Positions 18,225 to 26,876 of a stretch of DNA of 64,000 nt are shown here, piece after piece. Numbering within the stretch: position 1 is the first letter of the stretch; the number at the start of each line of letters is the position of its first letter. Source of the stretch: an uncultured Clostridia bacterium. Lineage in GTDB: Bacteria > Bacillota > Clostridia > Oscillospirales > Ruminococcaceae. The translations under genes and the position numbers were made by a program. The notes beneath the pieces were generated by a model. That model searched no databases. It was not told where the DNA came from and saw only the letters and a list, made by a program, of their open reading frames with translations. The DNA lies in NCBI GenBank assembly GCA_945910815.1, contig CAMDZD010000004.1, positions 62,001-126,000 of the forward strand, given 5' to 3'.

Positions 18225-18287
18225 TCATTTGTGTAATTATTTTCCTTATTATTATAATTTTTCGTAGCATTGCACAAAAACGGATAA

Positions 18288-18761
18288 TCACTTTTTTGAA
18301 AAATGCCATGAATAATCAAGCATTTCGGGAGTGTAATTTTCCAGTTTTTTCAGTAACGGGAGTACATCTTTTTTTGCCGATTCGAGATTATGTTCAAGAT
18401 AGTTTCCGCATTCTTCTATTGTAGTTCCGGGGATAGTTCCCTCAAATCCTGATATAAATTCAAATGAATCCCTTACGAGCTTTATTGCGTTCTCACTGCT
18501 GAGATTTCTTGCAAGGAGATAAAATCCTGTACGGCAACCCATAGGACCTACATAGATTACACTGTCCTTAAATTCCGAATTTCTTGCATATGTCGCAAAA
18601 AGATGTTCTATTGTGTGGAGTGACGGATTTTCTATATATATACCTCCGTTTGGCTTTACCATTCTTATATCATAGGTAACAATATCTCCGTCAATTCTTG
18701 ATATATACATGCCGATTCCGAATTTTGTATGGTCTACCTGAAAGCTTGCTATTTTATTCAT
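18288..18761 (-). CDS. luxS: S-ribosylhomocysteine lyase
   Basis: The 157-residue product has all LuxS signatures. H-T-I-E-H (His49, Glu52, His53) and Cys118 of E-E-C-G-N bind the metal, and Cys76 in G-C-R-T-G is the catalytic cysteine. LuxS splits S-ribosylhomocysteine into homocysteine and the precursor of autoinducer-2, completing the activated methyl cycle. The length is normal. The start overlaps the stop of the pseudouridine synthase gene (ATGA). No pfs/mtnN or methionine gene lies beside it, so the pairing is by operon only. Confidence 0.97.
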   Translation of the reverse strand: MNKIASFQVDHTKFGIGMYISRIDGDIVTYDIRMVKPNGGIYIENPSLHTIEHLFATYARNSEFKDSVIYVGPMGCRTGFYLLARNLSSENAIKLVRDSFEFISGFEGTIPGTTIEECGNYLEHNLESAKKDVLPLLKKLENYTPEMLDYSWHFSKK

Positions 18762-19600
18762 ATTAAAAAATCCTCCTCAAAAATATCTGAAATATCACTG
18801 CTTAACTGTGATTTTATAATTTTTCCGTCAATTTCCATAATACCGCAGTGAAGTGCCTGACGGTTTATAATATCGGTTTTTCCTCCATACATATCATCAC
18901 CCGCAAGAGGGTGACCTATATATGCAAAATGCACTCTTATCTGATGAGTTCTTCCTGTTTCGGGATTTACTTCAAGCAGTGAATATTTTTCGTTAAATAA
19001 AAGTCTTTTGTAATGCGTTACGGCTTTCTGACCGTCCTCACGCACGCACCTTAAAATTATTGATTCACGCTCCCTTGCTATGGGAGCATTTATAGTTCCG
19101 GATTCTTCCGTTATTCCCTCCGCAACTGCGAAATAGGTTTTTTTGATTTTTCCCTGATAATGCGATGCACCGTATGAATTTTTTGCAACGGCACATAATC
19201 CCGATGTGTTACAGTCAAGGCGGTTTACTGGTCTGAATGTAAATTCCGGATAGAGATATGCAAAACAGTTCCCTAAAGTATCGCCCTGATGCTTTATTGA
19301 TGGGTGTACGGGCATACCGGCAGGTTTTTCAAAAATTGCTATATCTTCATTTTCAAATATTACAGGAACTTTTAATTCCGGATTTGGTTCAAGAAACTTT
19401 TCGTCACTCAGATTAAGCTTAATAATATCGCCGTTACAGACCATATCTATACTGCGGATTGGCAATCCGTTTCTTGTAATTCCCATAGGTATGCGTTTAA
19501 GCTTTGTCAGAAGCCGTTTTGATACGCCTTTTTTTTCTGTGAGAAATTTTTGCAGTGTCAAGGGATTCTGAATTTCTGCTGTAAAGATTTTTTCCGCCAA
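18758..19600 (-). CDS. RluA-family 23S rRNA/tRNA pseudouridine synthase
   Basis: The 280-residue product has an S4-like RNA-binding N-terminus (about 10-75) and the RluA catalytic core. Its motif R-P-V-N-R-L-D-C-N-T-S-G (near 130) contains the catalytic Asp, and the family pattern G-R-T-H-Q-I-R-V-H follows near 220. The start is TTG at 19600, supported by a perfect AAAGGAGG nine bases upstream and by homology of the N-terminus. This makes it overlap the upstream membrane-protein gene by 104 bases. Target uridine unknown. It ends in a 4-base overlap with luxS. Confidence 0.93.
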   Translation of the reverse strand: MAEKIFTAEIQNPLTLQKFLTEKKGVSKRLLTKLKRIPMGITRNGLPIRSIDMVCNGDIIKLNLSDEKFLEPNPELKVPVIFENEDIAIFEKPAGMPVHPSIKHQGDTLGNCFAYLYPEFTFRPVNRLDCNTSGLCAVAKNSYGASHYQGKIKKTYFAVAEGITEESGTINAPIARERESIILRCVREDGQKAVTHYKRLLFNEKYSLLEVNPETGRTHQIRVHFAYIGHPLAGDDMYGGKTDIINRQALHCGIMEIDGKIIKSQLSSDISDIFEEDFLI

Positions 19601-20339
19601 TATATTCAGCCTCCTTTATGCAGATGTTTATATAAAGCGTTAAAGATGTAAAAAATTCCGGCAGGACGTAAATAAATGCAAACGGTATCAGACAGAATAA
19701 TGTATAGAATAATATTATCTTGAAAAGCCCTTTCCTTGAGTTTTTCATTATTCTGAATGATACTGATACAAGCCTTAAAATCTTTTTTTCGGGATTTCTG
19801 TATATTAAAAAGGGAAGTGCAGTAATTCCCGATAATGCCCATATCCATACTGCAAGGAAAATAATTGTCAGCATAAGTGTATGAACGGTCAGAAAAACTG
19901 AACTGCCGTTCCCTTTAATTATCAGCCTTGCCGAAATATATCCGGATATTATAACCGGTATCAGAAGTATAAGTGATATTGCCTTTATAATAAAATTCAT
20001 AGTCAGATTTTTTCCGAAAAGCTTTGTATCTTTCTGTTCCGGAAGATTTATTTCAAGTATTCCGGAAAAGTATTTTATTACAGCCGGAATTACTGCGGAA
20101 AGCATTATTATTTTCAGTATTGTAAATAAAAAGTCAGAAAGTGTCCACCATATTTCAGAACCATAAAAAATCTCCATTGGAGTGAGACTGCTGAAATAAA
20201 GAATTACGCTTGAAATACATAATTCTGCAAGTCTGAAAAAAACTATTACTGCCGGAATACACAGTGAAATCATAAAAGCTTCCGCACGTCTGCCTTTAAG
20301 AGCTTTTCCGGAATATTCCTTTATCTGATAAAGTTTCAC
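19497..20339 (-). CDS. Multi-pass membrane protein of unknown function
   Basis: The 280-residue product has five or six hydrophobic segments between residues 22 and 235: an early one at 25-48, a pair near 75-95 and 110-135, then 145-172 and 205-232. A soluble basic tail of about 40 residues follows. It resembles the loose DUF975/integral-membrane class of Clostridia, but no motif settles it. The last 104 bases overlap the pseudouridine synthase in another frame, so the tail may be poorly conserved or a result of an end-shifting mutation. The start ATG lacks a strong RBS (GAGGTGATTT). Function not assigned. Confidence 0.7.
   Translation of the reverse strand: MKLYQIKEYSGKALKGRRAEAFMISLCIPAVIVFFRLAELCISSVILYFSSLTPMEIFYGSEIWWTLSDFLFTILKIIMLSAVIPAVIKYFSGILEINLPEQKDTKLFGKNLTMNFIIKAISLILLIPVIISGYISARLIIKGNGSSVFLTVHTLMLTIIFLAVWIWALSGITALPFLIYRNPEKKILRLVSVSFRIMKNSRKGLFKIILFYTLFCLIPFAFIYVLPEFFTSLTLYINICIKEAEYIGGKNLYSRNSESLDTAKISHRKKRRIKTASDKA
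19610..19617 (-). promoter_or_regulatory. RBS supporting a TTG start
   Basis: Minus-strand AAAGGAGG, nine bases before TTG at 19600. It lies inside the 3' part of the upstream membrane-protein gene and justifies the unusual long overlap. Confidence 0.8.
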
Positions 20340-20380
20340 AAAAAATCACCTCTGTGATATTTTGCGGGATTTTATGATTT

Positions 20381-21034
20381 TTATTCCATAATTTCTGTTT
20401 CTTCGGATTCGGGTATTCTTTCATATGGTACTACTCCCATGATTTCAAAAGCCTGTGACTGTTGCCACATCTTTGCTGTCACTATTATTTCAAATCCCTC
20501 TCCTGCCGGACATTCAAGAGTTCGGGGGTCTATTTTCGGAAGTCCGAATCCGGCAAGCATATTTGATATTATTCCGTAATGCGTTATTACTGCACTGTGG
20601 GAAATTTCTTCATTCATCATATCCATGATTATTTCGTGAAGTGCCTTGTATGTACGTACTGAAAGCTCCTCAATGCTTTCCCCTGACGGCGGACGGTTTG
20701 AGATTCCGCCTTTCAGCCAGTCTTTATAATCCTGACGGTTTATAAGTTCATCAACGGTTTTTCCCTCAAAATCTCCCAAATCAAGCTCACGGAGATTATC
20801 AACTATACAGAGTTCCTTTTGCGGAAATAATATTTCTGCTGTTTCAGTACATCTTTTAAGAGGTGAACTGTATACCTTTTCAACTCTCGGATATTCAAAT
20901 TCCTCCATTTTGTTATAAAGCTCCGCCGTTCCGAAATCAGAAAGCGGATAATCTGTTCTGCTACCGATATAAATTCCGTTTTTGTTTGCCGTTGTCTGCC
21001 CGTGGCGAATAAGACTTATTCTGTATGCTCTCAT
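20381..21034 (-). CDS. Histidine phosphatase family protein (phosphoglycerate-mutase-like)
   Basis: Starting at the ATG at 21034 (RBS AAAGGA nearby), the product is 217 residues and begins M-R-A-Y-R-I. The catalytic motif R-H-G-Q-T is at residues 9-13. A second basic patch S-S-P-L-K-R-C is near 60. The later T-H-Y-G near 160 supplies the second histidine. The fold acts on phosphate esters; members include cobalamin-phosphate phosphatases and broad phosphatases. No cobalamin genes lie nearby, so the substrate is open. A longer start at 21070 has no RBS. Confidence 0.9.
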   Translation of the reverse strand: MRAYRISLIRHGQTTANKNGIYIGSRTDYPLSDFGTAELYNKMEEFEYPRVEKVYSSPLKRCTETAEILFPQKELCIVDNLRELDLGDFEGKTVDELINRQDYKDWLKGGISNRPPSGESIEELSVRTYKALHEIIMDMMNEEISHSAVITHYGIISNMLAGFGLPKIDPRTLECPAGEGFEIIVTAKMWQQSQAFEIMGVVPYERIPESEETEIME

Positions 21035-21064
21035 TTTAACAGTCCTTTCCTTAAAGTAGTAAAA

Positions 21065-21104
21065 TTTCACAAAATCACAATAAAAATTTTTACATTTTGT
21101 GAAA
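21065..21104. promoter_or_regulatory. 11-bp inverted repeat between divergent genes
   Basis: TTTCACAAAAT (21065-21075) and ATTTTGTGAAA (21094-21104) are exact reverse complements, 18 bases apart. They lie 31 bases upstream of the histidine phosphatase start and 141 bases before the divergent XRE gene. The spacing suits two turns of DNA bound on one face by a dimer pair. The binder is not known; XRE is the nearest candidate. Confidence 0.5.
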
Positions 21105-21244
21105 AGTGCTAAACTCTTGCGAATAATTTTGAAATTATTTCACATAAAAATCTATTTACTTGTTATACAAATTGTATTATAATTATTATATCATATATCG
21201 TAAATTATTGCAAGAAAATATATTTGTAAGGAGAATTTTTCGTT

Positions 21245-21961
21245 ATGAATTCTGATTTTGCCCGAATAATTACACTTCAGAGAAAAGAAAGACAAATCAG
21301 TCAGAAACAGGCTGCTGCTGATTTGGGAATATCTCAGGCTCTGCTTTCTCACTATGAAAAGGGAATCCGTGAATGCGGTCTTAATTTTCTCGTCAAGATT
21401 GCAGATTATTACAATGTTTCATGTGATTATCTCCTTGGAAGAACTCCCGAACCGGAGGGAAAAGTCATCACTATTGAGGATATTCCTGATGATGACGGAA
21501 ATAATAAAATGCCTTCCCCTCAGATTATTAATTTTAACCGCAAGATTATTAATAATTCAATCAGTCTGCTTTTCAGCCTTGCTCAGAAAGCCGGAAGCAT
21601 TACCCTTATAAAGGAAGTAGGTTCTTATCTTATGCTTTCTGTCTATAAGCTTTTCAGACTTATATATAATGCCAATCCCCATAATGACCAGAAGCTTTTT
21701 AAAATTCCTAAAGTTATTGCTAATGACAGTGCAGATGCTATTATTGCTATGAGTGAGGCTGATGTCAAAGCCTCCTCATGCGGTATCTCTCTTGACGGCA
21801 ATGACAGTATTACTAATTTTAATACGCTTTATCTTACTACTTCAACAATTGCAAAGGATTATCCGCAGTATTCGTCTTCGCTTTTTAAGCTTATTCAGAT
21901 TAGCGAAGACAGTATTACAAGAACTCGGACGGGTTACGGTACGACATCAAAGAAAATATAA
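21245..21961 (+). CDS. XRE-family transcriptional regulator with C-terminal unknown domain
   Basis: The 238-residue product has an N-terminal helix-turn-helix (about 6-62). Q-K-Q-A-A-A-D-L-G-I-S-Q-A-L-L-S-H-Y-E-K-G is the recognition region; I quote it spaced, and it ends with D-Y-L-L-G-R-T. The remaining 165 residues, up to T-R-T-G-Y-G near the end, match no domain I know. They may be a sensory or oligomerisation module. RBS AAGGAG. No clean promoter was found upstream; TTGTTA and TATTAT at 21160 and 21184 are a weak pair. It precedes rnfC by 67 bases on the same strand and could be co-transcribed or regulate the operon. Confidence 0.87.
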   Translation: MNSDFARIITLQRKERQISQKQAAADLGISQALLSHYEKGIRECGLNFLVKIADYYNVSCDYLLGRTPEPEGKVITIEDIPDDDGNNKMPSPQIINFNRKIINNSISLLFSLAQKAGSITLIKEVGSYLMLSVYKLFRLIYNANPHNDQKLFKIPKVIANDSADAIIAMSEADVKASSCGISLDGNDSITNFNTLYLTTSTIAKDYPQYSSSLFKLIQISEDSITRTRTGYGTTSKKI

Positions 21962-22028
21962 TCCGAATTACAGACTGCTTGATAAGACATAATATAATTA
22001 TTCTAATTTACAAAGGAATGATATTAGT

Positions 22029-23309
22029 ATGAAAAAACTTAACAGCATTAAAGTACCGCATAACAAAAATACTCAGAATTCTGCGGTCGAAAAAATCCCT
22101 TTGCCACAGTCGGTTAAAATTCCTATGTGTATGAATATGGGCAAACCTTGTACTCCGACTGTAAAAGTCAAGGATACTGTTGCAGTCGGTCAGAAAATCG
22201 GTGACTGTGACGTTCCTTTCTCCGTTCCGGTACATTCGGGCGTTTCGGGAACTGTAAAAAGCATTTCCGATTACAGAATGATTGACGGCAACAACTGCAA
22301 GGCTGTCGAAATCGAATGTGACGGACTTCAGACCGTTTCCGATACGGTTAAGCCTCCTGTCATTACTGACCGTGAAAGCTTTATAAAAGCAGTAAGGGAA
22401 AGCGGTATGGTAGGTCTCGGCGGTGCGGGATTTCCGACACATATCAAGCTGAATCCAAAAAATAAAATTGATACACTTCTTTTAAACGGTGCAGAGTGTG
22501 AGCCTTATATTACTTCCGATTACAGAACTATGCTTGAACACCCTGACGAAATGCTTGACGGTATAAGAATTGTTGCAAAAATGCTTGAGATTCCGAATGT
22601 TATAATCGGTATCGAAAACAATAAGCCCGAAGCTGTTAAGATTCTGAAAGAAAAAACTGCAAATGACAGTAATATAAATGTTATGTCTTTGCCGTCACTT
22701 TATCCGCAGGGCGGTGAAAAAGTATTAATATATAACTGTACCGGAAAAATCGTTGAGGAGGGAAAGCTCCCCTCCGATTACGGCATTATTGTTATGAATG
22801 TTTCAACTGCTTATGCTCTTGATGTTTACTTCAAAACCGGTATGCCCCTTGTAAGCCGTACTGTTACCGTTGACGGCGATATTATTAAAAAATCCGGCAA
22901 CTATCTTGTTCCGGTCGGTACAAGCATAGAATATATTCTCGATTATGCACAGTGCGAAAAGGATAAAATAAATAAGCTTATTACCGGCGGTATGATGATG
23001 GGGATTACTATATATGATATAACACAGCCGGTTACAAAGCAGAATAATGCTGTACTGGCTTTTAATAAAATTGAAATTTCCGAGGAACTTCCCTGTATAA
23101 GATGCGGAAGATGTATGAGGGCATGCCCTCTCGACCTTATGCCTATGGAACTCGACAAGGCTTATAAAAAACGTGATGCTGAATCTCTTTTAAAATATAA
23201 AGTAAATCTTTGTATGAACTGCGGGTGCTGTACCTATGTATGCCCCTCAAAGAGAAAGCTTGCTGAAACTAATCAGCTTGCTAAAGCATTTCTTAGAAAC
23301 AAAAAATAG
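22029..23309 (+). CDS. rnfC: Rnf complex subunit C, NADH- and ferredoxin-side iron-sulfur protein
   Basis: The 426-residue product has an N-terminal flavoprotein-like region with G-L-G-G-A-G-F-P-T near 120 (NADH/FMN-binding pattern as in Nqo1). The C-terminus carries two 4Fe-4S motifs, C-I-R-C-G-R-C-M-R-A-C-P and C-M-N-C-G-C-C-T-Y-V-C-P (about 355-415). RnfC receives electrons at the cytoplasmic face and passes them to NAD. It is the first gene of rnfCDGEAB, the usual order. RBS AAAGGA lies 10 bases before the ATG. Confidence 0.97.
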   Translation: MKKLNSIKVPHNKNTQNSAVEKIPLPQSVKIPMCMNMGKPCTPTVKVKDTVAVGQKIGDCDVPFSVPVHSGVSGTVKSISDYRMIDGNNCKAVEIECDGLQTVSDTVKPPVITDRESFIKAVRESGMVGLGGAGFPTHIKLNPKNKIDTLLLNGAECEPYITSDYRTMLEHPDEMLDGIRIVAKMLEIPNVIIGIENNKPEAVKILKEKTANDSNINVMSLPSLYPQGGEKVLIYNCTGKIVEEGKLPSDYGIIVMNVSTAYALDVYFKTGMPLVSRTVTVDGDIIKKSGNYLVPVGTSIEYILDYAQCEKDKINKLITGGMMMGITIYDITQPVTKQNNAVLAFNKIEISEELPCIRCGRCMRACPLDLMPMELDKAYKKRDAESLLKYKVNLCMNCGCCTYVCPSKRKLAETNQLAKAFLRNKK

Positions 23310-23326
23310 AAAGGTCGTGTAAAAAA

Positions 23327-24256
23327 ATGTTTAAAGTAACGGCATCTCCGCATATAAGAGATAATATGACTACCCAGAAAATTATGCTTTTGGTCATAAT
23401 ATCACTTCTTCCTGCACTTATCGGCGGATTTATCACTTTCGGATTAAGGGCGGTTATAGTAACACTTGTATGTACTGCAAGCTGTGTTATATTTGAGGCT
23501 CTAACAAGAATTATTATGAAACGTCCGCAGACTGTTTCGGATTTGAGTGCATGTGTTACGGGAATACTTCTTGCTATGAATTTACCTGTAACTATTCCAA
23601 TCTGGCAGGCGGTAATCGGCAGTTTTGTAGCTGTTGTAATTGCAAAACAACTCTTTGGCGGTCTTGGTCAGAATTTTGTAAATCCTGCTATACTTGCCCG
23701 AATTGTACTTATGCTTTCATTTACCGCTGATATGACTACATGGGCAGTTCCTCAATACTGGAAAGAAAATTCCGCTGATATAGTTACTTCTGCAACTCCT
23801 CTTGTAAGCCGTGACGCTTCATACTGGGATTTATTTATAGGAAATACCGGAGGCTGTATCGGTGAAGTATGTGCATTAGGTCTTATAATAGGCGGACTCT
23901 TTCTCATATTTACCGGAATTATTTCCCCTGTGACTCCTCTTGCTTTTATAGGTACTGTTGCATTAGCAGAACTTATTGCAGGAAATGACCCGATATACCA
24001 TATACTTTCGGGCGGTCTTTTACTGGGTGCTTTCTTTATGGCTACCGATTACGTTACAACGCCCTTGACTTCAATGGGCAAGCTTATATTCGGAATAGGT
24101 TGCGGAATAATTACGTTTGTGATACGTGAATTCGGAGGCTATCCGGAGGGTGTATCTTTCTCAATACTCCTTATGAATATAATTACTCCTTATATCGATA
24201 ATTTTACTGCTAAAAAGGCTCTTGGTGCGGTATATGCCGGAAAGGGGGACAAGTAA
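23327..24256 (+). CDS. rnfD: Rnf complex subunit D, membrane flavoprotein
   Basis: The 309-residue product is very hydrophobic, with about 8-9 helices. The T-S-A-T-P-L motif near residue 160 is the covalent FMN attachment site (Thr). RnfD is one of the membrane subunits that couples electron flow to ion movement. It starts 17 bases after rnfC with an RBS (AAAGGTCG, weak) and ends 2 bases before rnfG. Confidence 0.96.
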   Translation: MFKVTASPHIRDNMTTQKIMLLVIISLLPALIGGFITFGLRAVIVTLVCTASCVIFEALTRIIMKRPQTVSDLSACVTGILLAMNLPVTIPIWQAVIGSFVAVVIAKQLFGGLGQNFVNPAILARIVLMLSFTADMTTWAVPQYWKENSADIVTSATPLVSRDASYWDLFIGNTGGCIGEVCALGLIIGGLFLIFTGIISPVTPLAFIGTVALAELIAGNDPIYHILSGGLLLGAFFMATDYVTTPLTSMGKLIFGIGCGIITFVIREFGGYPEGVSFSILLMNIITPYIDNFTAKKALGAVYAGKGDK

Positions 24257-24258
24257 AT

Positions 24259-24777
24259 ATGAAAAGTTTTACTCCGCCTCTTGTGCTTGCACTTGTATGT
24301 ATTGCTGTAAGCGGACTTCTTGCTTTTGCAAATCAGCTTACTGCTCCACGAATTGCACAGGCTCAGGAGGAAAAGTTAAGTAAAAGTCTTGTTGAAGTTT
24401 TCGGTGAGGCTGATTATAAAACTGTTGACAAGTCATTTGAAAATGTGAATCAGGTAATCACTGACCAGAATAACCGTGCTGTTTTTGATATTACCGTTGA
24501 CGGCTACTCAAAGGACGGTATTCAGGCTTTGATAGGAATTGACGGAGACGGAAAAATCTGCGGAATAGGTATAGTATCACTCAAGGAAACTACCGGAATA
24601 GGTACTCGCATTGAAGCCAACGATTATATCGGTAAATTTATCGGTCTTGATAATACTGATTTTCCCGATGGTACCATTATATCAGGTGCAACTTATTCTT
24701 CAAAGGGTATGCGTAACGCCGTTTCAATCGCTATGGAAACTTATGCCGAAAATAAAGAGGTGATTTTCAGTGAGTAA
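24259..24777 (+). CDS. rnfG: Rnf complex subunit G, covalent-FMN protein
   Basis: The 172-residue product has one N-terminal membrane helix (7-24). An FMN-binding domain follows, with the attachment motif S-G-A-T-Y (near 150; Thr carries the flavin by a phosphoester link) and G-I-G-T-R-I near 115. Short for the family but complete. Its last 8 bases overlap the GTG start of rnfE. Confidence 0.96.
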   Translation: MKSFTPPLVLALVCIAVSGLLAFANQLTAPRIAQAQEEKLSKSLVEVFGEADYKTVDKSFENVNQVITDQNNRAVFDITVDGYSKDGIQALIGIDGDGKICGIGIVSLKETTGIGTRIEANDYIGKFIGLDNTDFPDGTIISGATYSSKGMRNAVSIAMETYAENKEVIFSE

Positions 24778-25429
24778 CTTAAAGGAATTTACAAAGGGAA
24801 TTATAAAACAGAATCCTGTTCTTGTAAGCCTTCTCGGTATGTGTCCGACTCTTGCTGTAACAGGTCAGGCTGTAAACGGTCTCGGAATGGGACTTGCTAC
24901 AACTTTCGTGCTTCTCTGTTCAAACATTATTATATCACTTCTGAAAAATGTAATCCCGAAATCTGTCAAACTGCCGTGCTATATAGTTATAATTGCGGGA
25001 TTTGTTACTATCGTTGAATTTCTTCTTCACGGATTTATTCCTGATTTATATGACAGTCTCGGAACTTTCCTTTCGCTTATAACTGTAAACTGCATTATAC
25101 TCGGACGTGCGGAAATGTTCGCTTCAAAAAACAAGCTTTTACCCTCAGTTATGGACGCTCTTGGAATGGGTCTGGGATTTACTCTTGCACTGTTCCTTAT
25201 GGGTTCACTCAGAGAAATTTTCGGTTCAGGTTCATGGCTGGGTATGAATATTCCTTTTGATATAACACCCATGAACGTATTTATAATGCCTGCCGGCGGA
25301 TTTTTCGTACTCGGCTGTATAATAGCATTTGTAAATAAGCTTGCAAATAAAAAGCCTCCGCAGAAAATCGGCTGTGAAAACTGCCCCAATGCTTCTGCAT
25401 GTCAGAATAAAGGAGAGTGTGAAAAATGA
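24770..25429 (+). CDS. rnfE: Rnf complex subunit E
   Basis: The 219-residue product starts at GTG (24770), overlapping the rnfG stop by 8 bases. Six membrane helices are visible, with N-P-V-L-V at the start and a conserved G-R-A-E near 105. A short Cys-rich tail (three Cys: G-C-E-N-C, S-A-C) resembles RnfE of Clostridia. RnfE and RnfA are paralogous ion-channel-like subunits. It overlaps rnfA by ATGA. Confidence 0.96.
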   Translation: MSNLKEFTKGIIKQNPVLVSLLGMCPTLAVTGQAVNGLGMGLATTFVLLCSNIIISLLKNVIPKSVKLPCYIVIIAGFVTIVEFLLHGFIPDLYDSLGTFLSLITVNCIILGRAEMFASKNKLLPSVMDALGMGLGFTLALFLMGSLREIFGSGSWLGMNIPFDITPMNVFIMPAGGFFVLGCIIAFVNKLANKKPPQKIGCENCPNASACQNKGECEK

Positions 25430-25998
25430 GTTCAATTATTTCAATAATGATTTCCGCTGTGCTTACTGACAACTATGTGCTTTCACAATTCAAGGGAATC
25501 TGTCCGTTTTTAGGAGTATCAAAAAAGCTTTCTTCAAGTCTCGGAATGGGTATGGCTGTTATATTTGTTATGACTTGTGCGTCAATAGTTACCTATCCTG
25601 TGTATGCTCTGATTCTCGCTCCGAATAATCTTGAATATCTCCGCACTGTTGCATTTATTCTCATTATTGCATTATTCGTTCAGCTTGTGGAAATAATAAT
25701 GAAAAAGGTTCTGCCACCGCTTTACAAGGCTTTAGGTGTATATCTTCCGCTTATAACTACTAACTGTGCAGTGCTGGGAGTTACTCTTGCAAATATTGAC
25801 AGCGGATATACTTTTCTTGAATCTGTTATAAATGCCTTTTTTGTAGGAGTCGGATTTACTCTTGCACTGATACTCTTTACAGGAGTACGCTCTAAGCTTG
25901 AGGACTGCGATATTCCCGAAACTTTCAAGGGAGTTCCTGCAACGCTAATATCTGCTTCAATAGTATCGCTTAGCTTTATGGCTTTTTCGGGACTCTGA
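25426..25998 (+). CDS. rnfA: Rnf complex subunit A
   Basis: The 190-residue product has six membrane helices. N-Y-V-L-S-Q-F-K-G near residue 15 and T-N-C-A-V-L-G near 105 are the RnfA signatures; the Cys in the second motif helps hold the membrane iron-sulfur centre. It is paralogous to RnfE with opposite topology. It begins inside the rnfE stop, so translation is coupled. Confidence 0.96.
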   Translation: MSSIISIMISAVLTDNYVLSQFKGICPFLGVSKKLSSSLGMGMAVIFVMTCASIVTYPVYALILAPNNLEYLRTVAFILIIALFVQLVEIIMKKVLPPLYKALGVYLPLITTNCAVLGVTLANIDSGYTFLESVINAFFVGVGFTLALILFTGVRSKLEDCDIPETFKGVPATLISASIVSLSFMAFSGL

Positions 25999-26021
25999 TA
26001 TTCTGATTGAGGTGATTTTTT

Positions 26022-26834
26022 GTGAATTATATTATACCTGTTGCCGTTTTTGCAATACTGGGAAGTATTTCCGGAATACTTCTTACTGTTGTATCAAAAA
26101 TATTTGCAGTCAAGACTGATGACAGAATTGAAAAGATTAATGAATCTTTACCGCAAGCCAATTGCGGTGCTTGTGGATTCGCCGGCTGTGAGGATTATGC
26201 AAATGCTATTGTAAAGGATAATGCACAGACTAATCTTTGCAGACTCGGTGGTGCTGATGTTGTAAAAAAAGTATCGGAAATTATGGGTACTGAAGCAGAA
26301 GTTCAGGAAGCTGTTGTATCCGTTATGCACTGTAATGGTAACTGCAATGTCACTTCAAAGAAATTTGATTTCCATGGTGTAAATTCATGTGCCGGTGCGA
26401 GCAGATTTTACGGCGGTGACGGTTTATGCTCATACGGCTGTATAGGTCTGGGCGACTGTATTAAAGTGTGTGAGGGTGACTGCATATCAATTAAAAACGG
26501 TATTGCCGATGTTGATGAATCAAAATGTATTGCATGCGGTAAATGTGTAAAAGTATGTCCGAATGGTTTATTCTCGCTCCGTCCCGTTTCAAAATTCGTA
26601 GATGTGAGATGTTCCTCGGAGGATAATGGAAAAACTACACGTTCAATATGTCAGAACGGCTGTATCGCATGCAAGATGTGTGAGAAAAAATGTCCGCATG
26701 ATGCTATTCATGTTGTCGGATTTCATGCTGTTACCGATTACAGCAAATGCACTAACTGCGGTGAATGTTATAAAATATGCCCGACCGGTACAATTACTAT
26801 TTACGGCAGAAATAAAAAAGAGTCAGACGGCTGA
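26022..26834 (+). CDS. rnfB: Rnf complex subunit B, multi iron-sulfur ferredoxin-side protein
   Basis: The 270-residue product starts with GTG (26022) after AGGTGATT. One membrane helix (1-22) is followed by the RnfB cluster motif N-C-G-A-C-G-F-A-G-C (near 48) and three C-x-x-C-x-x-C-x-x-x-C ferredoxin motifs in the second half. RnfB takes electrons from reduced ferredoxin. Last gene of the operon; the terminator stem begins inside its final codons. Confidence 0.97.
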   Translation: MNYIIPVAVFAILGSISGILLTVVSKIFAVKTDDRIEKINESLPQANCGACGFAGCEDYANAIVKDNAQTNLCRLGGADVVKKVSEIMGTEAEVQEAVVSVMHCNGNCNVTSKKFDFHGVNSCAGASRFYGGDGLCSYGCIGLGDCIKVCEGDCISIKNGIADVDESKCIACGKCVKVCPNGLFSLRPVSKFVDVRCSSEDNGKTTRSICQNGCIACKMCEKKCPHDAIHVVGFHAVTDYSKCTNCGECYKICPTGTITIYGRNKKESDG

Positions 26835-26851
26835 AAACCGTCTGACTTTTT
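26821..26851. terminator. Bidirectional terminator of rnf and the convergent ABC operon
   Basis: A 10-bp perfect stem AGTCAGACGG/CCGTCTGACT with 7-base loop and TTTTTG on the plus strand. On the minus strand the run CTCTTTTTTATT follows. The left arm includes the last codons and the loop contains the rnfB stop. Confidence 0.9.
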
Positions 26852-26876
26852 GTTATATATATTTCTTTTGTTCACG

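Noticed and set aside
21160..21189. TTGTTA and TATTAT as the XRE promoter
   Set aside because: Spacing of 18 and poor boxes; not strong enough to list as a feature.
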